Assembly (NCBI GenBank): GCA_021495925.1
Contig: JAKEKT010000113.1
Span: 1 to 64,000, forward strand
DNA: 64,000 bases
Reading direction: 5' to 3'
Origin: Diplodia intermedia
Taxonomy: Eukaryota; Ascomycota; Dothideomycetes; Botryosphaeriales; Botryosphaeriaceae
The notes below the pieces were generated by a model, which was given only the letters and a program-made list of their open reading frames with translations, was not told the origin of the DNA and ran no database searches. Position numbers and translations under genes: made by a program. This document shows, piece after piece, positions 45,767-57,375 of the stretch. Every line of letters begins with the position of its first letter. Position 1 is the first letter of the stretch.

Positions 45767-47460
45767 TCATTTTCCTTTTTCCTCGTCGGGCTGCGCGGAG
45801 ACATTAAGAGACAGTTTCCAACCCAGCACGTTCCACGCTCTTTGCACCTCCCTCCCTTTTCTCTGCGGCTTCTGCTTCCCTCGTGCCTTCCACCACGCCA
45901 TAATCGTGTTTCCGTGAATCACCCAGAGAAGTAACACGAAGGTAACCGGCAGCGTGATAACCCAGAATACAGGAAACAGAGGCTTGCCAGCGGCAAAATC
46001 GCCACCCATGGAAAACACGGCCGCGACGATGCTACATGGGACCGCAACTGTCGCAAGTTTTGTCAGTTGGCCGGCACTGCGAGCTTGCCTGTTGGCCTCG
46101 AGGGCTTCCGCCATGGATGCACGCTGAGCAAACATGCCCATCCATTCACCGAGCTGTGCTTCGAGAAGGCTGAGTTTCTCCTCGAGAATGCTCCAAGCCC
46201 TCCTCTCTTCCTCCCCGTCCGATCGTTTGTTGTCCTTGGCGTCGTTGCAGAAGGCCCAGCCGATCGCCTTCGCTGCTCTCTTGTGGAGTCTGATGTTGTG
46301 GGAAATGTCTACCATCCGTTGGTAATCCGTGATGATTTTACTGTCCTCTCCTTCGTGGTGCTCAAACGCGTTTGATCCTCTGTGTTTGCGGAGGTCTGCA
46401 AGCTCGCCGTCGTGAATGTCCGCAAGCTCCTGGCTCATCCATTCCTCCCATACGGAGAGTACGAAGCGACGAACGTAGATTGTTGCAGAGAACGGGTCGT
46501 TGAAGGATACTTGTGGGTCTGGGCCGTACATTTTCCGTACGAGATCCGCGCATGACTGGGTGTGCGCTGGCTCTGATATTTGCCAGGTTGGGGACCTCTC
46601 ACAAGGCGAGTTGACCGAGAACTCTGACAGAAGTTGACGGTCGTACCCATCGTTATGAAGCTCATAGACCTTGTCACTCTCTTGGTGCCGTATCTGCGCT
46701 TTCCGGGAATCGGTAACTATGACAGCTAAAACGATATCAGTGAAAGTTTGGCCTGGTAAACGTTTGATGGGAAACCTACCTGTCCAAGATTTACCCTCAT
46801 GCTGCTGGCCCCAGAAAGAGATGAAGCTTCGAAAATGGACGGAACGACTCTCCTTCGTCAGTTGTAGTGTTGAACGATTGAAGTTGCCGCTGTCGCCAAT
46901 TTCAAGGGTGTAATTGCCGTAGACCCCATCAGCAAAGAAGTCCGGAGGCAGAAGTCGGACTTGCGGTATCGGCACTTTCCAGGACCTCGAGGTGCTCTGT
47001 TCTGGATGCGCGTGATCCATGACGCTCAGATCCGTCCACTCGTCGCAGTGAGCCAGAAAGAATGCTGGAGGTATATGAAGGTCCGCTCCGATCACATTCA
47101 CAAGGTTCTCTTCCATTCCTTCAAGCATAATCAATCGCTTGTGCGGGTTCTCAGGCCTCGTGGTCGAAGAGCCTCGGGACCTCATGAACAGGTCGATGGC
47201 ATTTTCGAAATTGCGGATTCGGCCCTCAGCTTCTGGAGAAGACCAAACGCGAACCCACATTTGGCAACTGTGTGCATTTCCGTCCCAAGGGTGTTTCTTT
47301 TCCATCGGTAACAAGCGTTGACTGCTATCGACAGCATACTGACGATATTGCTCAATTGCTTCTCGAAGTCCAGAATCTACAATTAATGTTCAGTCATTAT
47401 ACGCATATGTGTGGTATCGACGTTGTGCAACGTACCCTGTATGTGATGTAGCTCCGCCAT
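45767..47460 (-). CDS. CorA-like divalent-cation transporter domain protein
   Basis: Two exons, 47460-47436 (25 nt) and 47376-45767 (59-nt intron), 544 residues. The short first exon encodes MAELHHIQ. The large N-terminal region is soluble and cytosolic (RLIMLEGMEENLVNVIGADL, PPAFFLAHCDEW), as in fungal CorA-like proteins. A long helix with heptad pattern (SILEEKLSLLEAQLGEWMGM) leads into two C-terminal membrane helices (ATVAVPCSIVAAVFSM and FWVITLPVTFVLLLWVI). The loop between them is SMGGDFAAG, not the GMN filter of true CorA magnesium channels, so ion transport is uncertain. The final segment is basic. Such genes are abundant and divergent in Pezizomycotina. Confidence 0.85.
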
Positions 47461-49856
47461 TTGATCGCAAAACGTAGCTTTGATGTGGAGTGCCGAGCGG
47501 TTGGCAAATGGCACCGGCAGCTCGAATTATATACGACATACGCAAGGCATTAGGATACTAAGATGCTATTTTTACCAAACGAGCAGAGTTGTTCTATTAA
47601 AAGCAAATAATACAGCGCATGAGTTCATACATTGCGAAGCTTGATACATCTAAGACGGTTCATATGCCTCTTTCTTGGCCAAAAAAAAGAAAAGGTTACG
47701 AATTCAACGAAGCCTTCTATGCTAGAACTAATAAGGTTGATGCATTGGTCGAAACGGTTCCCGGAGCCGAACTTTATGGAGAGAGTCTTCTCTTGTATTC
47801 AAGACCAGACTTAACATACACTGCTACTGGAGCAAGCTGAAGGCCAGCGTAGAAGTAACTGTGCTCGCGTCGCCACCTTCCTCTTTTTCGGGTCTGGTTA
47901 ACTCGCCAAGATACAGCATTTGGAATTCATCCTCTTGGAGTATCACGGGTAAGCCACCCATTATCTCGCACATCAGCTCTGGTTTCACCATCTGATGGCG
48001 ACTTTACATTTGTTCCTTTCGCATAGTTAATTATGACGCCTGCAAAAGACGAAAAAGAAAAAATGTAGCACGGCATCATATTTTTGAACTGGCATCCCTC
48101 ATTTGGGTGCTCTCAGCTTGGTGCATCGTAGTCACGCCTTCAGCGCTGTGACTCCCCGCCGTAACTACCACTGACTTGTCTGGGCGGTCATCAGCTACCA
48201 CGACGCCCGGGTAAGTCGGAGCTAAGGATGCTGCGAGTGCTTTACCCGACGCAATTCAGATTTTCACGCATATTGTTCAATGCAGGTGGCTGGAATTTTT
48301 CAATGAAGATTTTCTTGCCAAGTCCCGAGACCAGAACCAAGGTATCACAACAATACCCGCTCACTGCATGGTTTGCAGCGCCACAGACTCTCGTATCTTC
48401 ATGCTCGGCTCGTTGCACATTTGTTTTCTTTTTTGTGGCGTTTATTTCTCCACTTTGCGACCGCTTGGGTAAGCCGAGCGTCCGGATTTGGCTTATTCGT
48501 GCTTTTTTTTCCTGCGGCTGATGACTCTCTTGTAGGCCGACCTGCATTTCGTTGACCTAGCCTTTGTGTTGATTTTACCATTTCACCGTCGGCTCTGCGA
48601 TTTGGCTTCACCATTACAGTTCATGGGTTTCTTGCGGAGCCGATACTCGCGGGGATTGCGGGCGCAGAAGAGCAATTTGTGTGGTGCATGTTTCTCCTGA
48701 CGATTTCCCCTGCTTGTCTCTTCATGTTGGACTCTTGCGGTTTCTTATCTCTGTGATCAACAACCCATTTGCATTCCAAGAAAGCGTCTGCCGTCCTGTG
48801 CGTCAACATCAGTGTATATGTGGTGAGCATTGGTGCATCTTCGATGCAAGTGTGCAGGCCCAGAACTCGACCCTTATCTTTGGAGTCCCTTCTCACGGTT
48901 GCTGATGCCTGTCTCTCTCTTATCTGCATCTGCGAAATTGTATGCAGCGCACGACGAACAAGGAAGCCTGCAGACGATAGGGCTCAACGGCTGCGGAGAA
49001 ATGTAAGACAGCAGTTCCAACTGTGGTAGATTCCCGCCACATGGCCTGAGCAGCAAGATTGTCGAGGGCGATGGCGAGCAAGCGAGTGCACGACACGGGT
49101 GCTGGCCTCACTGGTGAGTTGCCGAGCGCTTGGGCCAGCGTGGGCTGTCATGGAATGGCGATGGGCGTTGATCAATTACCGCTGTTGCCCCGCCTCGGCC
49201 TCTCCTGCAAGTATTTCCGTCGAGCCCCTTGTTCGCAAATACCTGATTGGCTCGGTCTTCAAGGCCTGTCGAGCACAAGCCTCTGTTTCACCTTGTTTGA
49301 TCGTTTGTTTCGTCCTCTCACCTCCGCTTCTTGCGTTCTTCGGCGTCTATTCTGTCAAGTCACAAAAAGAAAACAACACACCAATGCCGGAGCTTCCGTC
49401 AGGCGGTCCGGCCACCCGTAGCTAATACTGCTCGGCGATCAGGCACCCTGCTTCGCCGTTGCAACAACATGTAATTACGCGGGAACTTCCAGCGTCAGTG
49501 CGCGCCGGCAGCATCGTGAACCGCCATTGGTCCACGAGCCTCCATGTTTTACACGATCCTCACCCATTGGACGCTCTCGTTGACTAATGGCAAACAACCG
49601 CCCTTGTGCACATCTCGCTCCACGGCCCGGGTGGGGACCAGACTCCCGCTTCGGGAACCCACCCTTAATCAATCTGTAACTTGAAACAGCTGAGCCCGTA
49701 TCCTACTCTTCTATAACAGCCATTAGCTCCCGCCCCCAGCGATACACCACCATCCCACAGTCATTCATTCCCAGGCCGGCACCTACCCAATCAACATTCG
49801 TTTTTGAACAATCGAGACAGGCTTCTCACCACCACCACCACCAAACCACATCAACC
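47461..49856. other. Divergent intergenic region, CorA-like / secreted protein
   Basis: About 2.4 kb with only short frames, none with a domain I recognise. It should hold two promoters. Just before the secreted-protein ATG is a ccaccaccacc tract (49830-49845), and a weak TATA-like tctataaca is near 49710. Confidence 0.5.
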
Positions 49857-50933
49857 ATGCGTTCCACCACCACCGTCTCGGCCGCCGCGACCGCCGCCCT
49901 CTCCCTCGCCCTGGGGGCGTCCGCCCAGTCCTCGGACGAGTCCTGGATCGACAACTACAAGTTCGGCAACATGTTCTACTCGGGCCCGACCAGCGGCGGC
50001 GCCGTCATCACCAAGGCCACCTACACCATGGCGCCGCCCGAGATCCCCTGCGGCTACGCCACCGGCGGCTCCGTCAACGAGGAGCTCGCGCTGTGGATCG
50101 GCGCCCAGCCCAACCCCACCGGCAAGGACGTCCTGCAGCTGTCCTTTGTGCAGCCGCTCATCAACTGGGCGCCCGACCAGCAAGCTACGTGAGTGATGAT
50201 GTGTGTGGGAATGGAAGACGCGTGTGTGCTGATGATGAGTGATTATGGGCAGTGGCTGCGACTCGACCAACGAGAACTGGTGCATCGCCGCCAGCGCGTA
50301 CCACCCTTGTAAGTTTTTTTTGTTCTCTTCTTCTCCTCGTTTTGATCGAGGAACTGACCAAAAGAAACAGCCGGCCAGGTCAGCCAGACCTACCAGCCCG
50401 TCGCCCCCGGCACGTCGCTGGACTTTGAAATCGCCGTCGACGAGGCCAGCACCAACATCACCCAGAAGGTGTGGAACGGCGGCAAGCTCATCTCCGAGCA
50501 GTCGGACAGTACGTGGCCACTTCCTTCCCCCCCAAATCGATTCTCTTTGCTGACGGTTTTTTCCATTGCAGACCCCGGCATGAAGCTCGAGGTCTTCTAC
50601 TCCGGAAACGAGTGCTACGGCGATGACTGCGGCACCCTCCAGGGCTACAGTAAGTTTTTGTTTATCCTTTCGTTGGAGTGGAGGGGAGGGGAGGAAGTAG
50701 TAATTCAGTGACTGACCCGTATTTTTTTTTTCCCCTCACCAGGCTGGAAGAACATTACCGTCCACCTCGACCAGGCCGACGAGGCCTTCGGCAACACGCT
50801 CAGCCTGACCGGCGCCTCTTCCGACGGCTTCTCCTCCTCCGACGGCGGCAAGACCTGGCACGCCGAAGAGATCAAGATCAACGAGGACTACTTCTACCAG
50901 GATGGCTCCAAGACCGAGTGCTCTTCTTCGTAG
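49857..50933 (+). CDS. Small secreted protein, beta-sandwich type
   Basis: Five exons, 49857-50188, 50253-50308, 50371-50508, 50572-50649 and 50743-50933 (introns 64, 62, 63 and 93 nt), 264 residues. A clear signal peptide (SAAATAALSLALGASAQ) precedes a Trp-, Tyr- and Gly-rich mature protein: WIDNYKFGNMFYSGP, LALWIGAQPNPTG, LQLSFVQPLINW. The Cys residues could pair (GCDSTNENWC, ECYGDDCGTL), and NIT sites suggest N-glycosylation. The layout recalls eqolisin/concanavalin A-like beta-sandwich secreted proteins, where WVGIDG and LQTG occur at similar places, but the catalytic Gln/Glu pair cannot be assigned. I treat it as an extracellular protein of unknown role. Five exons in under 1.1 kb is dense for this window. 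Confidence 0.85.
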
Positions 50934-51787
50934 GATGTTGACGTCCCGTGAGGTGATGTCTTGTTCAGACTATCTTTTTGTATATAGCTTAATGAAAAGC
51001 TCGATGGTGATGGTGGAGATCTCGTGTTTTGTTTTGTGCTGGTGGTGTGATTGATGCGTTTTCCCTATGCCCCCCCTTCGACAATCAAACACCGTCGAAA
51101 GCCATCACCAAACCTACAAGGAGACAGAAAACATCTCGGGTGCCAAGCTCTCCCTCTCCCTTATCTTTCATATTATAAGAGGAGGTTGATAAATACCATC
51201 ACACTCCCGCCATCGCATCGGATGCGAGGGCTGATGACGTATCGTGTGCGTCGCCTTTCGCTCAACGTCGATATCCCGGGACTCCAAAAGAGCATACAGA
51301 ACACTCTAAGTCTCGAAAGCGAAGACCCAAAGGTCGAGGTTTTCTCTCACGCGCGGAGTCCGCGGAGTCTTGGTACCCTGGAGACTGACGTTCGAAGGTC
51401 CCAACCGTAACCATCGACCCTCTTTCACAACGTTTCTAGGGCATGTCATCGTAGACTTTAGGTCTTAAGTACGAGGAGTGTTCGCACATGGTGGTGGTGG
51501 ACTATGACTCTTGGATTTCACGGTCTTGAATGAGGTCGAGGACAACAAGCTATGTATAATTTCACACGTCTTATAACCCAATCACAATCTCGCAATCAGC
51601 GGATAAGCAGTTGCTCACCATGGTCGGAAAGAGGTACTTGACAGGGAAGCTCGTTGAGAACCTTACTTATGGCTCTCGTTATCTTGCACAAGTTAACTTC
51701 AGATTCAGAGAGATGCCAAGTTGGAAAAAGTTCTGTTGGAATATGAGCGTTCGCAGCAGTAGATAGCTTAGTCAGCGAGGAGCAGGG

Positions 51788-51795
51788 TATATAAG
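51788..51795 (+). promoter_or_regulatory. Orphan TATA box
   Basis: gggtatataagcgacc is a consensus TATATAAG. The first downstream ATG (51827) opens a frame of only 40 codons; a longer frame starts at 52024. No known gene begins here. Confidence 0.4.
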
Positions 51796-52023
51796 CGACC
51801 CCCGGGGTAGCCCCCTATCGCTCCTCATGCCTCACCTCCAACAGGTGTATGAATTCATTCTCATTCATTCAAATTCTAACAAGTTCCAGGTCATCTCTCT
51901 TCTCGAGACAAATACCATACGTCTTGGGCAAGCAAGTTTTCTTAGTTAGTTACCAACGGAATTTTGTTGACCTGCTGTAGGAATCCAGCCCAGGCAAGTG
52001 AACTAGAACCGGGCCCCGGAGTG

Positions 52024-52443
52024 ATGATGGTAGGAAAGCTGTCTGCCATTCACGAATGCTCTCGATTGCACGAATATATACATTACATCGACAAAACCCA
52101 TTTAGGAATGGTGAAGTTCTTCATGGATGACACCGACTACGTTGTTATCCGAAGGCTTCTGAGTGGCATGACTGAGACCATCGGTTGTGATGCTGAATTA
52201 GACGGAGTTTCAGACATCCCTGATGGAGAAACTACACCCACAGCCCCTAATAGAGGAATAGGATGCATCTCTCATCCAAAAGGTTTTACACGTGGAATAT
52301 GGTTCTCTAAAGCAGCCCCAAAGGTTTTCAACGAAGACCGACCAAAGCATTTATCCAGATATTTAAGTTCGCTCCGGCTGCATAAACGGTGTCTTCCCAA
52401 TACCACTCTAGATTCCGTTATGCCATTAGTAATCCTGGCTTGA
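52024..52443 (+). CDS. Hypothetical protein, unrecognised
   Basis: A 139-codon frame; it is also open upstream to about 51964 without ATG, following a ctgctgtag acceptor-like site, so it could be a second exon. The protein is mixed, with no signal peptide or membrane segment (LHEYIHYIDKTHLGMVKFF, TDYVVIRRLLSGM). Codon use is less GC-biased than the flanking housekeeping genes. Upstream there is a TATA box about 230 bases away. I cannot name a family; a chance frame is equally possible. Confidence 0.25.
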   Translation: MMVGKLSAIHECSRLHEYIHYIDKTHLGMVKFFMDDTDYVVIRRLLSGMTETIGCDAELDGVSDIPDGETTPTAPNRGIGCISHPKGFTRGIWFSKAAPKVFNEDRPKHLSRYLSSLRLHKRCLPNTTLDSVMPLVILA

Positions 52444-53412
52444 AATCTTGGTTCCGATCGAAATCGGGCGTTTTTTTGGAATCAACGGAAACACTTGGTG
52501 TAGGAAAGTCGACCTCTCATGAGATACATCTTGCAGCACCCAAGAACAGATGACCTTTTATACAGGCCACGGTGCAACCCGGCCATCGCTATGTTTTCTT
52601 TGCGCCATCAGGGAGCAGCAATTTAGAAGCCATCCCGCAACTATGCAACGACATCCCGACCAAACGTCTGTCTTCTGGACGAGGAGAGAGTATTCGACGG
52701 GACCTGGCAACTTGACAACAATCATTCGAGGGCATGCTGAAACCGAAACACTTAGCGCTTACACTATCTTTATTCATCGATACGTTGGACTAATACGGTG
52801 GCAATCTGCCAACAATGGCCAAATTCGTCCGATATCTCGCAAATGAAACAAAGCACCCGGGGATTAAACGCAAGCTCTGCTTTTCAAGTGGACGGTAGAG
52901 CGCTTTTGTTGGAGAACTTTGGAGACAGACGGTCGTCTGACTGCCTCATAAGCATACGGGACAGAAGAAGATTCGGACAGCCGCCGTAGGGAGGAGATAT
53001 CACAAGCTTTCAAATCATCGCGAGGCGTCAGTCGAACACAGGGCCCGGTAGCTTCGGTCCATTTGCAGAAAAACTTGTCATCCGTGGTGCTGATGGTGTC
53101 TTTCTGTCGGCTACCTAAGCTCATCTGAGATGACATGTCCGGACTCTGGATATCGGCAGGAACCTTCCATCCAGGACTTCGGCGAACACCTCCTCCTGTA
53201 GCAACGTCATGAGTTAGTTTAGCGACTTCCACACGGCGGTTTGGGAAGGTACCCTCGGGTGTTCGATTGGGAACATGCATACATAGCGCTGGCACATTTT
53301 CTGCCCGCGCAGGAGCAAAAGGCACGCAAGGGCAACGGGGGCCGCATGTCAAGCCTACCACGACACACACAAACACACCGAGATCACAACAAAAAAACAG
53401 GATCATCACCTC

Positions 53413-53439
53413 GCAAGCAAGCAAGCAAGCAAGCAAGCA
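53413..53439 (+). repeat. (GCAA)n microsatellite
   Basis: Nearly seven perfect gcaa units. Confidence 0.9.
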
Positions 53440-53704
53440 TTTCTCCCATTGTGAAGTTTGTTTCGACCAGCCAGCACGCTATGCATAACCAAAATTGAAA
53501 CGTAGGGTAGCGGGGGGAGGGGGTATATTCCAGTCTTGCGCGTGTGCAACGACAAAACCGCACGTTGCAGATCTAAATCTTGTTCATGCTTTCAACGGGG
53601 AAAAGCTCCTACGATGGTGTTAAAAGACAGGGGAGAAGAAGCAGATGAAAAAAAACCCAACGAAAACCAGTCTTGTGTTGTTCAACAGGAAGAGGGCTAA
53701 AGCT

Positions 53705-55603
53705 TCAATCGTCGCCGCCTCCATCTCGCCTCTCCGGTTCCGACGGGGTATCGTCTTTCTGAGGATTCCTGCTCCACCAGCTCAACCTGAACGGCCCCCT
53801 GTTTCCCCGCCTGTCCGGGTAGCTCCTTGTCCGGGGAAGACGTATGGTTCGGAACCATCCGGGATTCCGGTCTGGGCTGGGGCTCAGAAGTGTTGCTGCA
53901 GGATCCTCGTCCTCATAGTCACTTGCGCCTGCTCCCGATCTTGGTCTCGGGCTAGGTGCCGCCTCGGGTTTCTTGGCGCCTCCGGAGGTGAGACTGTCCC
54001 ACCACGAGTTCTTCCGGCTTTCGCGAAGAATCGGCAATGTCCCCGACCTTGCCCTTGCGTGAGCTCTAGCTTTTCCACGCCCTCTGCTCTCAAGCGGAGA
54101 GTTCAGACCACCAGGGCTGGTGCGGTCATTCAACTCGTCCCAAATCTCCCCTGCCTCCTCCGAGATGGTCATGCGACGGATCTTGCCTAGACTTGCCGGC
54201 CGGGGTCTCCCTGCTCTTCCCTGACTAAAAGTGCCAGCATTCGCCGTGTTGGTGCGGGCCAACAACGGAGTCTGCTCGTCGGATCCAACACCAGCCGCAT
54301 GACTGCTCTTGCGTTTTCTGTTTGCGCTTGAAATGCCTAGCGGCGCTTCTTCGTCAAAGCGGGTGGGGCCAGAATAGGGGGATTGCTCATCATCAGAGTC
54401 GGAGCCTCCTGCGTCGATAAAGCCCAGACCAGGCGTGAGAGCAGTGCGAGGAGGTGGCACACCGGTGAAAGAATTCCGGGAAGCTTTCCTTTGGTGACTG
54501 GCGGCCACTGGGTCCTTGTCTTCCAGGCGCCAGCTGAGCGCAGCCACACCTCCCAGCAAGATGACAACGCCAACGGCGATCAGAATGGCGGCGCGCACGG
54601 GCAAGCGCGAGGCCTGGCGGAAGTAGATGAGGCCGTCCAGAATGGCAATGATGTTGTAGATGCAGAAAACGAAAGGGTAAAGAACGCTGGTGGAAGTAAG
54701 CTTGAGGCCGCGGTGCAGAAAGTACAGCTGCGAAAGCGCCAAGGCCACGAGTCCGAGCAGGATGACCCAAGACTGCCAGCGGTTAAACTGGTTGTGCCTG
54801 TCGACGATAGTCCGGACCAGCAATTCGACGGCAGACTTGGCGACCAGGAGGGAGTGGGCGGACAGAATGCCGCTCATAGCGCCGAAGGACATGCCCCGTA
54901 ACAGGCGCACTAGGGGCGAAGGGCGGTGAAACAGCCGCTTCAAGAACCATTGTGCAATGAAAAGGAGTATGGTAATGAAAAAGGTGGCGAAGAGCCAGAC
55001 GAGGAACTCGGCACGGGCGAGGAGGGCGAGGAGTTGGTCGAGAGTATGGGAAGGTTCCGTCAGGGCGCCAAAGATGCCGATCAGGACAGCGCCAGCTGCG
55101 ACAAGGATTGTGCCGAACAGGGAGAATGTGGTGAAAGGCTCACTCAGGATGAGGCTTGCGCATATCGAGTTGAAGACCAGGCCGGACTGTTGGTGTCAGC
55201 GGGGCGTGTTTGAGGGATTCTTATGGGCGTACCGCTTGCAACGTCGACAGCACGGGCAGCGGGAGCGTGGTGATCTGAATGGTGCTGCCAACCAGGTTCG
55301 CAATGATGAACATGAGCATGCCCAGCTGGGGGCGCGGGATCAGCGAGTGGCGGCGGTCTATGGTGGAGATGTATCATACCTGCCACCGGCGGCGTCTGTA
55401 GGGCGGGCGGCGGACATGGTGCTCTTCCTTCTCTTCTTCGAGCAGGTGGGATTTGCGCTGCAGGGTCAGGCCGACGCTCTGGATGCTGGTCGAGAGCAGT
55501 CCGACGAATACACCTAGCTGGAGCGCGTGTCAGCGCGTTCTCTCGGCGGGTCCTGGAGGCTGGGGCTCACAGCAACGCTCCCGCCGGCGGAAAGCTCGAC
55601 CAT
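53705..55603 (-). CDS. NIPA-type magnesium transporter (Mg_trans_NIPA/DUF803)
   Basis: Four exons, 55603-55571, 55517-55380, 55325-55233 and 55186-53705 (introns 53, 54 and 46 nt), 581 residues. The membrane core starts VFVGLLSTSIQSVGLTLQRK, continues with LGMLMFIIANLVGSTIQITT, LPVLSTLQASGLVFNSICAS, LILSEPFTTFSLFGTILVA, a hydrophobic hairpin (FLVWLFATFFITILLFIAQ), then SFGAMSGILSAHSLLVAKS and two more helices, the standard order of NIPA proteins. The last 250 residues are a cytoplasmic Ser/Arg-rich tail. NIPA proteins are implicated in Mg2+ transport in the plasma membrane or endosomes. It is divergently arranged with the V-ATPase subunit E gene. Confidence 0.93.
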
Positions 55604-56171
55604 GGCGGCGCGGAGTGCGGACTTTGGATTGGGCTACCGGATGGGCACAGGCATGCTGTATTGTATGCGACGGTCGAGGTGCTGCGCCGGGCGGAGGCGC
55701 ATGCAGTGGAGGGAGGTAGCTGGCGGGCGGCGCGAGAGACTTGGCTGCGGTCGGTCGACGTCAAGCGATCGGCTAGCTGGGCGCGAGCTGGGCGCGAGCT
55801 GGGCGCGAGCTGGCTGCTCGGCGGGTCGAGAGAGCGGGCGGGCGGCGTGGGCGCCGTGGCAGCGAGACACGGTAAACAGCAGAAGGTAACGAGCGAAGGC
55901 GAAGGAGAGGCTGCGACGTGCGCGGTCTTTTGGGCTAACGCCGGCGTGTGAGACGTTGCAGGGGTGCAGCCGCATGCGTGGGCGAATCTGAGGACGGAGG
56001 CCAAGGCAGGTGCCAGTGCCAGAGCCCAAGCTCGGGCGCCGGCTGCATCACCGCCCGCAGCTCCAGCGTCCAGCACCGGCATCACCACCACCGCACGCCC
56101 GCCATCGCACCGTCCCCGTCTCCATCCCGCCCATCTCTGCCCGCCAGCACTACCCCGCTCCCACCGCCGCC
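55604..56171. promoter_or_regulatory. Shared bidirectional promoter region, NIPA transporter / V-ATPase E
   Basis: The two genes are divergent with 568 bases between their ATGs. No TATA was seen. A GC-rich 11-bp tandem repeat (gctgggcgcga, three copies at 55775-55813) and pyrimidine-rich sequence near 56090-56165 mark the two leader sides. Confidence 0.55.
55775..55813 (+). repeat. 11-bp tandem repeat in the bidirectional promoter
   Basis: The unit agctgggcgcg is present three times in succession, plus a partial copy. Confidence 0.85.
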
Positions 56172-56973
56172 ATGTCGCAGATCCACGCCATGTCCGACGA
56201 CCAGGTACGTCGCTGCCCACAAGCATGCCCGCCCGCCGCGCCGCTGACCGCCCCGCGCTGCAGGTCGCCGGCGAGCTCAAGAAGATGACGGCCTTCATCC
56301 GCCAGGAGGCGCTGGAGAAGGCCAAGGAGATCCAGATCAAGGCCGACGAGGAGTTTGCCATTGAGAAGAGCAAGCTGGTGCGCGAGGAGACGCAGTCCAT
56401 CGACCAGAGCTACGAGAAGAAGTTCAAGCAGGCGTCCATGTCGCAGCAGATCACGCGCTCCACCGTGTCCAACAAGTCGCGCCTGCGGGTGCTCGGCGCC
56501 CGCCAGGAGCTGCTCAACGACCTGTTCGAGCAGGCCCGCCAGCGCCTCACCGACGCCGCCAGCGACTCGTCCAAATACCAGGCCACGCTCAAGGGCCTCA
56601 TCCTCGAGGGCCTGTACGACCTGAACGAGCCCAAGGTCCAGGTCCGCGCCCGCCAGGCCGACTACGACGCGGTGCGTCGCGCCATCGGCGAGGCCGAGAA
56701 GGAGTACAAGGAGAAGACGGGCAAGGAGACCAAGGCCGAGATTGACGAGAGCAACCCGCAGCCCGAGGATTCGTGAGTAGCGCAGCCCGAGTGTCAGCGG
56801 CCATGGACTAACACGGGCACAGCACCGGCGGCGTGGCCATCGTGGGCGGCAACGGCAAGATCGAGGTCAACAACACGTTCGAGGAGCGGTTACGGTTGCT
56901 GGAGGAGGATGCGCTGCCGGTCATCAGGTCGACGCTGTTCGGCGAGAACAAGAACCGCAAGTTCAAGGACTGA
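56172..56973 (+). CDS. vma4: V-type proton ATPase subunit E
   Basis: Three exons, 56172-56204, 56264-56772 and 56823-56973 (introns 59 and 50 nt), 230 residues, the normal size of subunit E. After MSQIHAMSDDQ comes VAGELKKMTAFIRQEALEKA and a long charged helix (KADEEFAIEKSKLVREE), then RLRVLGARQELLNDLFEQAR and the C-terminal globular part with GGVAIVGGNGKIEVNNTFEE and RLRLLEEDALPVIRSTLFG, all hallmarks of the family. It is a peripheral stalk subunit of the V1 sector, coupling ATP hydrolysis to proton pumping into the vacuole. Intact. Confidence 0.97.
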
Positions 56974-57375
56974 GCGGGTGCCGCCGATGTTTTGCTAGAT
57001 TTCGCGGGTGGGAAGATACCGCCGACAATGCAAGCTGTCGGCGGGCGTCACCGACTGCTGTTCCCATGACATCAGGCGGGCTGGTCTCAGGTGTACCATA
57101 GTGTGCAACGTCCACGTATACTCAATGACAGGCCCCGGCCGACGTGTTTTGATCTTTTGCGACGTCGAGATTAGCACAGCGCATGCACATAAGACGGTGC
57201 GGGGATGCAGGGCCGGCGACAGGGCTTGGTGGGCTGCTATTTTTGCCAGGCCTGGCCGGCGCGCGGGCCATGGCTGGTGCTCGCTGCTCGTCACCCCAGC
57301 GCGCCGGTGCCATCTCCAGGAATCCGCGAGTCCATCCTCCGCACACCACCACCCATCCCGACCCGCCCACTCGCC
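56974..57375. other. Intergenic region V-ATPase E / CHS5
   Basis: About 400 bases between two plus-strand genes. It should contain the 3' end of one and the promoter of the next. No TATA or other element is clear. Confidence 0.45.

Larger units (their letters stand above)
50934..53704. other. Long interval with possible uncharacterised transcript
   Basis: About 2.8 kb. It contains a good TATA box at 51788-51795, a doubtful 140-codon frame (52024-52443) and a GCAA microsatellite. A 190-codon minus-strand frame (53436-52864) has no recognisable domain and runs through the microsatellite, so it is not called. Confidence 0.45.

Noticed and set aside
52864..53436. 190-codon minus-strand frame
   Set aside because: Starts inside a GCAA microsatellite, no recognisable motif and no splice support.
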